This document shows, piece by piece, positions 10,975 to 18,641 of a stretch of 18,728 bases of DNA. The position numbers and the translations under genes were made by a program. This stretch comes from Saccoglossus kowalevskii. Taxonomy: Eukaryota > Hemichordata > Enteropneusta > Harrimaniidae. The stretch is from positions 6,725-25,452 of the forward strand of contig NW_003124442.1 of the NCBI RefSeq assembly GCF_000003605.2. Direction: 5' to 3'. Below the pieces are notes generated by a model. It had not been told where the DNA came from, made no database searches, and saw only the letters and a list, made by a program, of their open reading frames with translations. Every line of letters begins with the position of its first letter. Within the stretch, counting starts at the first letter, position 1.

Positions 10975-11323
10975 AAGGTACGCAGCAAAACTCTCCCCGA
11001 CAGAGGGATAATGTCCATAAGGGTTAAAGGATGCCTCCATCATCCACCTCTACAAACGTAAAGAAAACCGCCAAGCCTGTGTCAATCATCACGGAATCTC
11101 GCTGTTGTCCATTGCAGCACGGTTCCTCTATCATATCTATCTATATAATGATAGAGGGACTGTGATTGCAGGCAAGATCCTGGCTAGAATTTTGCTCGAC
11201 CGCCTCATCACACAGCTTGAGCAAGGCCTCCTACTTGAAAGCCGATGTGGCTTCCTGAAAGAATATTTGGGGGTCACCAGCTTAATTTTTCAAGAAAATG
11301 ATGGTTGTATTTATAGTGGATAG
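10975..11323 (+). pseudogene. LINE reverse transcriptase fragment (fingers region)
   Basis: A stop-free frame at 11021-11323 encodes DASIIHLYKRKENRQ, a degenerate NHHGISLLSIA, then GKILARILLDRL, LEQGLLLESRCGF. This is the canonical non-LTR RT block around N-Y-R-G-I-S-L-L and G-F-R. It differs from the minus-strand LINE (NNYRGITLNSC), so it belongs to another family. The frame is split between SIA and GKI by 18 extra codons that come exactly from a 47-bp palindromic insertion plus its 7-bp duplication. Upstream, RGIMSIRV in another frame may continue the same domain. Nothing of palm or endonuclease remains, so it is a short dead fragment. Confidence 0.85.
11111..11171. mobile_element. 47-bp palindromic miniature insertion with 7-bp target duplication
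   Basis: ATTGCAG at 11111-11117 and again at 11165-11171 flanks a 47-bp insert (11118-11164). The insert starts CACGGTTCCTCTATCAT and ends ATGATAGAGGGACTGTG; its 18-bp arms pair at 15 positions around an 11-bp AT-rich centre. Removing insert plus one duplication restores an uninterrupted conserved RT motif, so this is an insertion and not old sequence. The superfamily is unclear: CA..TG ends fit hAT- or P-like elements, but those usually make 8-bp duplications. Confidence 0.8.
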
Positions 11324-11448
11324 CTGCCATTTTGGCTATATTATGCTGCTTTTACCATAGGTTCCTAGGCTTGTGTCCAAAATACCAAATTGTCAGATAT
11401 TAATTTCGAACTACATCATGATTGCTAAGAGGAAACTCATTTCTTGTT

Positions 11449-11479
11449 AGCTCCACTGTCGACGAAGTCGAGCGGAGCT
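11449..11479. repeat. GC-rich hairpin at the head of a dispersed repeat
   Basis: AGCTCCACTGTCGAC and GTCGAGCGGAGCT form an imperfect stem around GAA. From memory, very similar GTCGACGAAGTCGAG hairpins followed by a Cys/Arg-rich, CCGTC-like stretch are common in invertebrate repeats; not checked here. Confidence 0.6.
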
Positions 11480-11539
11480 TATAGTATTACTGATTTTCCG
11501 TCGGCATCTGGCGCCCGCTGTCGCTGCTGCCGCCGTCAA

Positions 11540-11948
11540 CTTTACATTTTCGACTTAAAAAACACAAACTGTGTAGCTGTTAAACATTCTAGGAAGGTAC
11601 CTTGGGTGGTTCTCTCTCGGAATTGTTCATTTCGTGTGGATATGTTCAATTGTCTTATTTATAGCGAATATTTTTGTCATTTTTGGTCAAAAATGCTATT
11701 TTTGACGTCTTCTTGAAAACCGCTAGTCCAAATGCTTTGATACTTGGTACGTAGGTACCTTGAGTGGACCTCTCTCAGATTTGTTCATTTTGTGATGATA
11801 GCTTTAGTTCTCTAATTTTGATGAATATTTTTGTCATTTATCGTAAAAAGTGATATTTTCGACTTATTTGTATAAACCGAAAGTTCAATTGCTTTGATAT
11901 TACATATCTAGGTACTACATGTGGACCTCTCTCAGATTTGTTCATTGT
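11540..11948. repeat. 158-bp tandem repeat, about 2.5 units
   Basis: AGGTAC followed by a GTGG-x-x-CTCTCTC-x-GA-TTGTTCATT block begins at 11595, 11753 and 11910, spacings 158 and 157 bp. A half unit precedes the first (TTTTCGACTT, 11545-11594). Units share TTTTTGTCATTT and TTTTCGACTT-like blocks but have diverged clearly. Start and end are approximate; the last unit fades after TTGTTCATT. Confidence 0.85.
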
Positions 11949-12338
11949 GACATTATTACCGCCTATGCCATTTTCACTGTAACATTAATTATTACTTATA
12001 CCATATCATTTTAGCTGTGTCGTTTTCGCCTACCCACACACCAAAGCTGATTTGTATTTGATTTGCATCCAGCTACTGTAAAATTGCTCACACGTCTACC
12101 CAGTGTCATTCATATGGTGAGAAAGAAATGGTTTCACAAACAGTATACAATGAAAACAATAATTTACCCACATGCTTATATTGCTTTAAAGTCAGAAGAA
12201 TCAGAAAGGAGACAATTATATGTTTTTTGGGGATGAATATAAATATTGTCCACAGTAGTGTATAGGAAAAGTGTAGAAAGAGTGAGCAAAAGCACATACC
12301 TAGTTAAATAATATAATATAGGAACATTAATTAGTTTT
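11949..12338. other. AT-rich non-coding stretch
   Basis: No recognisable protein or repeat; this is the flank into which the DIRS-like element inserted. Confidence 0.4.
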
Positions 12339-12343
12339 GAATT

Positions 12344-12570
12344 AGGCGAGGGTTCTCTGAACTATAGTTCATACCCACCATAGACTCCGGTCAGTCTAAA
12401 TGACTGAACTGTAGGCAGTAATCAGCGATTCTATCGGTGACGGAGAGATAGAATCTAGGTCAGGGGAAGCCCCATGACCCCAAGTTTCCCTTCCCATTAC
12501 GTCACAAACCACATGACTGAGGCCATATGGCAGCGCCGTAGACGGCAGTACAATCACTCTGGTTTCTTTC
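12344..12570 (-). repeat. 3' inverted terminal repeat of the DIRS-like element
   Basis: From TTCATACCCACCATAGACTCC (12368) onward this matches the reverse complement of the other end for about 200 bp, including GGTGACGGAGAGATA, GGTCAGGGGAAGCCCCATGA and CATATGGCAGCGCCGTAGACG. The outermost 24 bp (AGGCGAGGGTTCTCTGAAC and on) are unique to this end and recur only in the ICR, as in DIRS1 where one ITR is longer than the other. Confidence 0.88.
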
Positions 12571-12628
12571 TCTTGACATCGAGGTCTTAGACCAATGCTA
12601 CGGAAAGTGTGGGGTTGTTGGGGGGACC

Positions 12629-12748
12629 CGGAGTCTATGATGAACTATGTGAATAGGCGGGTTCGGAGAACCCTCGCCTAAATTCACTACGTTCAATTAC
12701 CCACCATAGACTCTGGTTGGTCAAAATGACTATTTTGAACTGTAGGCA
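12629..12748 (-). repeat. Internal complementary region (ICR)
   Basis: Plus-strand 12661-12679 (GTTCGGAGAACCCTCGCCT) is the reverse complement of the 3' outer end (12344-12363) at 18 of 19 positions. It runs straight into 12681-12748, the reverse complement of the 5' outer end (17945-18012). The block thus equals the inverted copy of the joined ends, differing near the junction by one extra A. In DIRS1 this region templates end joining to make the circular intermediate. A further partial copy of the 3' end (CCGGAGTCTATG, 12629-12640) precedes it. Confidence 0.85.
12643..12694. repeat. Palindrome centred in the ICR
   Basis: GTGAATAGGCGGGTTC (12649-12664), loop GGA, then GAACCCTCGCCTAAATTCAC (12668-12687): the arms pair completely apart from four unpaired bases, and pairing goes on outward with AACTAT and TACGTT. 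The circle-junction sequence is thus present in both directions. Confidence 0.75.
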
Positions 12749-13105
12749 CAGTCAGACGCCGATAGGTGGCGGTTTTTTTCCGAAAAAAAAACAGAAAAAA
12801 AAATGATGAAAGTCTTTTCCCAGTCCGGGATGAAAACAAACTCAAAACCTTAGTTAAGACCCAAGAAGGGTGGTGTCTTGCCTTGCCTGTGCTGTACCAG
12901 AAGCAAGAAGCCAATGCTGCTATGGTGACAGGGTTCAGTGTGCCCGAGAAAGCTAGACCCAAGCCGAATTCTGGGGTGATAAGCTTGAAGTAGGACCGAA
13001 ATGGTTCGCATGAGGGCGTAGGTCGAAAAAAAGAAGCGAAACCTGGGAGCTTCCCGGAAGTGTTAGTGGTACAGACAATCTGCCCGCAAGAATGCCGTGA
13101 CTGAC
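12749..13105 (-). other. 3' untranslated region of the DIRS-like element
   Basis: Between the recombinase stop and the ICR. It contains A- and T-rich runs near 12774-12803. Overlapping open frames on both strands (12693-12993) resemble no known protein; I treat them as chance. Confidence 0.5.
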
Positions 13106-14190
13106 TTATCGCCTATGCGCAGGGGCCCCTGTGGTCGTTCGGGCTGGGTCGGTAATCAAAGCCTGACCTGCTGCGACGGGGCCTAACCTGAAGAGACCCT
13201 ACTCAATAGATTGGGTGTCTCTTGGGTAGTAGTTGATGAAGACATTCTGCGTTCTTCAGAAGCCTGCCCTCAGAATGTGTTCGAGGGGGTGCCTGACGCT
13301 AGTGCTAGTGAGTTAGCAATCGCACGGACCTCATGTGCTCGTACTAGGTGTCTCTGCAAGGTCTGTGTTGAGGAAGATAGTGTATTATAGACCTTCAGTA
13401 CAGTCACAGTAATCCACCTGGAGATGGAAGTCGGGGAAGCAGGCTTATCCTGTTTGCCAAGGCCGTAACACAAAAACATGTGTTTGGTTCCCCGTCTAGA
13501 AAACCTGGTATGGTTCTTGTAGCAACTCAGCACTCGGACCGGGCAGAGAAGCAATTCCTCCTGATCCTCCGGACCAACAATATTTGCCAGCCGGGGGATG
13601 ACGATTGGGTGAGGATTGTGTCCTGGGATTTGGTTCTAGGCGAGAAACCCGATTTGTGTCTTTAGCACAACATGATTGTCCATAACGGCGGTACATCATC
13701 CGAGAAGGACAATGCCCTCAGCTCTGGCTGACGCCTACCTGAGGCGAGGGCCAGAAGGAAGACTATTTTCCACGTCAAAAATCTGAGTGTTGCTGATTGG
13801 AGAGGCTCAAAGGGTGGTCGGCTTAGAGCAGACAACACAGCCGAGGAGTCCCAGTTGGGCGGCTCCCTTGTATGGGGACTTGGCGTCCGGAAAGCAGTAA
13901 ATAGTCTCCTAATAATAGAACAATCGGCTAGTCTTGTTCCCATACGTTTTAAGTGGTGGGGGACAAGACCGACCTGTAGCCAATGATCGCTGCGTAGGAC
14001 AAACCCACTTTGTCAAACAGATGGACGAAGGAGCCTGCTACCTGGCCAAAAGAGGGATGGTATGGATCAATCTCCCTTCTGCTACACCAATCAGTGTATG
14101 CTCACAGCTTAGAAATGTAGGTTGCATTGGTGGAATCCCTGTTCGCCCTGGCCAGGACGTTGGCAGCCCGCTCAGATAAGGTTTTTGTAT
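13106..14190 (-). pseudogene. DIRS-type tyrosine recombinase (YR)
   Basis: This enzyme would integrate the circular cDNA by site-specific strand exchange. The N-terminal SAM-like part reads LSERAANVLARANRDS, YTDWCSRREIDPYHPSF, HLFDKVGLSYAAIIGYRSVL (about 14180-13965). The core reads PPFEPLQSATLRFLTWK then FLLALASGRRQPELRAL (13800-13715) with the first catalytic Arg in SGRR. Then come RAHEVRAIANSLALASG with the H-x-x-R pair (13338-13320), PLEHILRAGF, an in-frame TGA where the family has Trp (13256-13258), and VFINYYPRDTQ with the nucleophilic Tyr (13233-13216). After another stop (13199-13201) GLFRLGPVAAGQALI leads to TAA at 13106. Length, about 360 codons, is normal. Frameshifts near 13945 and 13270 and several stops inactivate it. 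It follows RNase H directly. Confidence 0.9.
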
Positions 14191-15300
14191 GTGCGGGTCT
14201 ACTGAGAGCCTCTATGCATGTAAGTGATACCTGCTGGGCTCATTGGTAGTGCACCATCTGGTTGGGACGGCATGTCCAGTAAGTCTGGAAGCACTGCTGG
14301 TATTTCGACTAGCATTTCCAACAGAAGTGGGAACTAGGTCTTGCTTGGCCAATTGGGTGCGACCCATGATAATATGCAGGTGTGCACCTGTCGAAGTTTT
14401 CTCCAGTGAACTAGCGGGAAGGGAGGAAAGGCATACACAACTAAGTGGGTCCACGGGGTTAGCAAAGCGACCCTGGCCCAGGCTCCTGGAGTTAGCAGAA
14501 GTGTTATGTACGTCAGAAGCTTGGCGTTCTGCAGCCTGGAGGCTACCCACTGGGGTATCAGCCACGCCATGTTCTGGAGACGGAGCCGTCCTGAAAGGGC
14601 ATCGCCAGACTGTTCCTTACCCCTGGAAGGTGGTGTGCAGTTAGCTCCACATTGTATTCCAGGCACCAAAGGAGGATTTGCTTTGCTAGGACTGGCAACG
14701 ATGGGGAATGCGTTCTAGAAGGAGACCACCGATGTGTTGCCTGTGCGGAGCAGGGCTCTGTGGTCTCGAACCACGGGTAGAAATCGTGGTAGTGCTAAGT
14801 ACACTGTTCTCAGTTCGAGCTGCTTTATATGGTAGTCCCGAAACTAATGCGGGGCCATATCCTTGGGCTTGTTGGCCCAATAGATGCACTCTCCAACCCT
14901 GGGGGGAGGCATCTGTTACCAGAGTCACACCTGCAGCGAGCGGGTCCAAGGGGCCTTCCTGTCCAAGGTTGGCCAGTGACGACCACCAGGGCAGAGCTTC
15001 CTTCACTTGGTTCGAGAACGAAACCCACCTATCTAGTTCCCATAGGAGAGGTTGGCGTTATAAAAAGCGTTATACCGAGCGGCTGCATAGTGCGGCCTGG
15101 GGAACGACCCTTTGAACTGAGGTCATCATTCCGATGATCTGCATTAGTTCTCGGAGGGACACTAAGGGCATTTGGCTAGGCTGTTTAGTGCCTTTTCCCA
15201 GCAAACTGCTACTTCCTGTCTGATTGAGTCCCCTGGCAGTGCCCAACAGGGGAGGCATTGACAGGGGGAAATGGAGATTTCAGCGGTATCCCATAACAGG
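14191..15300 (-). pseudogene. DIRS-type RT thumb, RNase H and C-terminal tail
   Basis: The RT thumb is seen as IRQEVAVCWEKALNS, VSLRELMQIIGMMTSVQRVV (about 15225-15100) and DRWVSF. RNase H starts near EALPWWSSLANLG and has its first Asp in LVTDASPQGW (14911-14913), Glu in LELRTVYLAL, a Gly where the third acidic residue is expected (LLRTGNTSVVSF, about 14775), and the last Asp region in HHLPGVRNSLA, near 14610, where a frameshift leads to DALSG. The tail QWVASRLQNAK, PGAWARVALLTPW, YAFPPFPLV, WVAPNWPSKT (about 14560-14334) is the characteristic segment after DIRS RNase H. It would copy element RNA and remove it from hybrids. Several frameshifts and stops make it inactive. No methyltransferase domain follows. 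Confidence 0.85.
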
Positions 15301-15724
15301 ATGTTACCACCTAGTCCAGGGATCAGTCACCCGCTGTCTCCAAACCGGACTACACCGGTGCAATCTGTGTACGACAGGGATATGTGGCCATGGGTTCGGC
15401 AGTTGCGAGGGGGGGGGTGCTCCCTTCCCCCATGAGGTGAATTCCCCAAGGCCTGAAGTAGTCACTAAGTTGTGACCTGGCCACTCATCGAACACATGCC
15501 TGCCCCCCCCCCATTTCAGAGGTGAGTGTCAAACACGCTTCCCCTGCTGCCGGGTAGATGTCCACCCAGGGAGGGTGAGGAGCCACTACTCTTTCTTCCC
15601 ATGGAAGGCTATGAGCGCTTGCCTCCTGGCTGACTATGGCTAGCGAACGATGCCCTAGGGCGTTGTGTTTTCTGTGCTCTGGGTGCCCTCCGCTTGCCCT
15701 TGGCAGGGCCAACTGGCTAGTCTG
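15301..15724 (-). pseudogene. Degraded gag-RT linker or RT remnant of the DIRS-like element
   Basis: GC-rich, with a C run of 10 (15503-15512) and a G run of 9 (15409-15417). In one frame HSQPGGKRS, MGRKSSGSS and, after stops, GGGAGM resemble the Ser/Gly/Lys-rich stretch and GGRL start before DIRS RT, but RT fingers and palm (including the YxDD box) were not found in any frame. They are deleted or too mutated. Confidence 0.35.
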
Positions 15725-16140
15725 GCACTCTCAAGATGGTCATCTTGGATAGTCAGTTATGACATGATTATGGTAAATGTAGTTAGTGTTAAAAAGTTAG
15801 TATGTAGAAATAAATGATATGTTAACTCAGTATACAACTACATTTCACATACCTGAAAAATACTATAATTATTGTTATTTAGTTTAGCAGAGTTTTATTA
15901 CATGCCAAGTTTATAGTTAATTAGTTATTTAAGTCTTATGTACAGATATGCAATGACAGGAAGTGGTAATTGATACCATCTGTTTTTAACTGAGTAAGTA
16001 ATCAGGTGCTAGGCAGACTCCAGTGAACTAACATCCTGTAACAGTACTGTAACGTTTTCTTTGGAAAGTCCACGTTTATTAAAGGAACCTGTTTTTTACT
16101 GAGTTGCTTCCGTGTTTTGACGCCTGATTGAGACCTACAA
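15725..16140. other. AT-rich segment inside the GC-rich element
   Basis: About 415 bp with base composition unlike both sides and no coding frame. CTGTTTTTAACTGAGTAA (15979) recurs with changes 110 bp later (16089). It may be a secondary insertion that replaced the gag-RT junction and RT palm; no clear terminal repeats or duplication were seen. Confidence 0.5.
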
Positions 16141-16142
16141 CA

Positions 16143-17440
16143 CTAGCGGATTCGATCTGAACCCTCTGATTCATTGCACTCCGAAGCTCTGCGACTTACC
16201 CACCATTCCCTGAACAAAGGGAGTGGAGGATGTCCAGTGTGCATCACTGAGGTGGGGACATACCCCACATCTAAGGCCGCATCTCGTAGCGCAGTAGTGG
16301 TCCCGGCCAAGAGAGCCAGGTCACACGTAAATGTGCGGTGGCCCATCAGTAAAAATGTTGCCTGGTCTAGGAGGCTGGTTCGTTCTGCCTCCAAGGTCTC
16401 CAGAGTCCTGGGCACGCACAATAATGCGCTCAAGCAACTCTGCCCTCAGGGCTGTCTAATGTTTTCCCCACCCGGGGGCCTTAAGCGTTACATCCTCCGC
16501 TGCTGACCAACGTCCGCCCATTAACACCGGTTGCGTGTTCCGCGCTCCACTCCGCACTCAGACGGACAGGGAGAGATGTGCCGACAGGGTTGCTTTGGAT
16601 CCTGACGCCCGTGATCCCATAAGCGTTGAAGCAATCTTAGGTGGTCGCCTTAGGATCAACGGTGGGGGTATTTACATCGTATCACTGGGATCGATGATAC
16701 TCCGCATCACCCCAAAAGCGTGGCTCACCGAGTCATATGGATGGAAGACTCTGAGGGGCCGCCCGGAGTACCGGCTGTATCCGACATGATCGAACTGCGT
16801 CTCCTTTCACTTTAAATATGTGAGAGGGAGCGTGTTCGACTGTGCGTCTCATGACAGGGTCGATTCCGTCTGGAGACGCCCTTGGGTCGGTAAGAAGGGA
16901 GTCAAAACCCACCGCGGAGACCGGACACAAGGATAAATTCTTTACCGTTGTACCGTTACCTCGTGACGAACCCTAGCTGGCTAAAGGTAGGGGGGTCAAC
17001 GTGTGCCCTGGCCTGAAAGCCCTGCCGCGAAATCGGAGGCTTGGCTGCCAGCACCCCGTTGGCATTCAGTGCCTGAGGCTACAGAGGAGGCCTGGTGCAA
17101 TTAGCCTGAGCCTCGGCCTCCCCGAAAAATAGTGGAAGAGCCGCGGCTGGAAACGGGGGTTCCCCAGAAGAGACGTGTTTGAATGCAAACAAGCTTTCAT
17201 GTTTGCAGTGGGGACAGCTCGCTCCGACTGCATCTGATCTACCCGGCCTGCCAGGGACGCAATTGCCCCGACAGTCCGTCGACCAAAGCCCTCAACTCGG
17301 AGGCAAACCCTGTGCCGTGCAAGGAAGGGTCCACGAAGGGACCCGCAACGGACCCCACAAGAGGAAAGCCTCCAGGGGTTACTTGACGTCCCGGTACGCA
17401 AAGCACCAGTAGCCGAGTGTGAGGACTTTCCACTCATGCC
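16143..17440 (-). pseudogene. gag-like region of the DIRS-like element
   Basis: Position between the 5' repeat and RT argues for gag. A candidate start is the ATG at about 17429 (MSGKSSHSATGALRTG), followed by a Cys/His-containing stretch that could be the gag N-terminal finger but is too mutated to align. The clearest open piece, 16433-16143, reads TLEAERTSLLDQATFLLMGHRTFTC with Leu/Ala-rich helices and GHPPLPLFREWWVSRR, recalling the helical core and the LPLFG box of DIRS gag. Frames are broken repeatedly at 16500-17060. The assignment rests mostly on position. Confidence 0.4.
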
Positions 17441-17794
17441 AAACACGCAACTCACTTTAACCGATTTGTTTACTAGACGCGCGACCTTGCTGTGACGCAG
17501 TCAGTCTCAGCGATTTTGATGGTTCTGAAAGAAAATCTCAGGCTCAGAACTCCAGTGAAAAACACACAACTTCACGCAAAAACCCCGCACGCAGCTACGA
17601 CAATGTATCTCGGATGCGGGTTCTATGCTGGTAAATTCTGAATATAACCACCGCACAGTCGACTCAAAACGCGAGGAAACCAACAGGAAAATGGCAGCCG
17701 TGCAGCAGCAACAACCCAAGCTAGAAACCCGGACAGGAAAAAAGACAAGCGATCCAGCAGAGCTGCTAAAACCTCATCCCCACAGATGCGGAGA
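17441..17794 (-). other. 5' leader of the DIRS-like element
   Basis: Sequence between the 5' repeat and the putative gag start. Open frames on both strands here show no known domain. Confidence 0.4.
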
Positions 17795-18012
17795 AAAAAG
17801 AAGAGTGATTGTACGGTCGTCTACGGCGCTGCCATATGGTCACGGTCACGTGGTTCATGATGTAATGGGAAGAGAATCTTAGGGTCATGGGGCTTCCCCT
17901 GACCTAGAATGTATCTCTCCGTCACCGGCAGAATCGCTGATTAATGCCTACAGTTTAAAATAGTCATTTTGACTGACTGGAGTCTATGGTGGGTAATTGA
18001 ATGTAGCGAATT
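17795..18012 (-). repeat. 5' inverted terminal repeat of the DIRS-like element
   Basis: Its reverse complement begins AATTCGCTACATTCAATTACC and matches the 3' repeat from TTCAATTACCCACC inward for about 200 bp, ending near GTACAATCACTCT. The outermost 11 bp (AATTCGCTACA) recur in the ICR. The element promoter should lie here or just inside; no TATA box is convincing. Confidence 0.87.
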
Positions 18013-18417
18013 GTCATTCTACAACATAAATTATTTTTAAATTCACCCAAAAAGCACACTCATTGTTTGGAATTGTGAGCAAAATGTTTAAAAAGAAATT
18101 TTTAAATTTACACACTTTGTTGCCAGTTTTTGAGTGAAATAGGTTGCTTCCATTTTTATAATTATTCTGAAAGCATTTATATAATGTTGATAGATTAATG
18201 ACAAATAGCGTGCACATGTAACTCAATGTGTTCTATCATTAAAATTTACAAAAATATCATTTGACAAAATGAACAAAAATTGTTCTATTTTTTTTTTCAG
18301 AAAAACTGTCACAACAACCTATATTTTTGATCTTCACAAAATTTCTATGAGCAAATCATTAATAATATTTGCCATCTGAAATTATAGCAATATGCAAAAC
18401 TTTTCTGAAAATGTCAC
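18013..18417. other. AT-rich non-coding flank
   Basis: Original flank of the DIRS-like insertion. No protein, RNA gene or repeat recognised. Confidence 0.45.
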
Positions 18418-18641
18418 GGTGTATCACAATCTGATTAAAATAAGATCCTAGTTTGGGCTTTTTTTTTTTTTTTTTTTTGTCAAAATAATATAATTCATAT
18501 TTTTTTCATATATTCTATTATTTTTTGTTTAAATTTGTTTGCTGATATTTTTTTAAAGTTTTGGCTTTCGCGATTACCAAAACTTAAAAAAAATACCAGC
18601 AAACAAACTAGGATCTTATTTTAATCAGATTGGGTGTATCA
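18418..18641. mobile_element. 206-bp MITE with 9-bp target-site duplication
   Basis: GGTGTATCA at 18418-18426 and 18633-18641 flanks an element that starts CAATCTGATTAAAATAAGAT and ends with its exact reverse complement. The terminal inverted repeats are perfect over 30 bp (18427-18456 and 18603-18632). Inside are a T20 run (18459-18478) and a second palindrome (18534-18564 against 18577-18607, few mismatches, 12-base loop containing CGCG). The 9-bp duplication points to a Mutator-like (MULE) non-autonomous element. Perfect ends mean it is younger than its surroundings. Confidence 0.9.

Larger units (their letters stand above)
12339..18012 (-). mobile_element. DIRS-like tyrosine-recombinase retrotransposon with ITRs and ICR
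   Basis: In minus-strand order: 5' inverted terminal repeat (18012-17795), gag-like region, RT remnant, RNase H, tyrosine recombinase, internal complementary region (12748-12629) and 3' inverted terminal repeat (12570-12344). This is the order and geometry of DIRS1-type elements. GAATT sits at both edges (12339-12343 and 18008-18012) with no longer target duplication, as expected for recombinase-mediated integration of a circle. The element is visibly GC-rich against AT-rich flanks. No methyltransferase module is seen between RNase H and recombinase, unlike many DIRS elements. Every ORF carries stops or frameshifts. A rival view of 12344-12679 as a separate 340-bp MITE does not explain the ICR junction. 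Confidence 0.88.

Noticed and set aside
12344-12679. A separate 340-bp MITE with GGCGAGGGTTCTC inverted ends and TA flanks
   Set aside because: The ends are inverted copies, but the inner 200 bp match the far end of the DIRS-like element and the adjoining block continues into a copy of the 5' end. The ICR model explains all of this at once.
12693-12993. Open frames on both strands next to the ICR
   Set aside because: The minus-strand frame includes the inverted-repeat sequence and a Phe-rich stretch from a homopolymer; no family is recognisable. Treated as untranslated sequence.
14243-15137. Long overlapping plus-strand open frames in the GC-rich region
   Set aside because: They lie opposite recognisable RNase H and RT thumb motifs on the minus strand and show no domain of their own.
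15409-15512. G9 and C10 runs as possible programmed frameshift sites
   Set aside because: They sit in a badly decayed part with stops in all frames, so they are more likely slippage products.
17625-17882. Plus-strand frame with a Gln run (about 17700)
   Set aside because: It overlaps the 5' inverted terminal repeat and has no homology that I can see; the DIRS-like element is read on the other strand.
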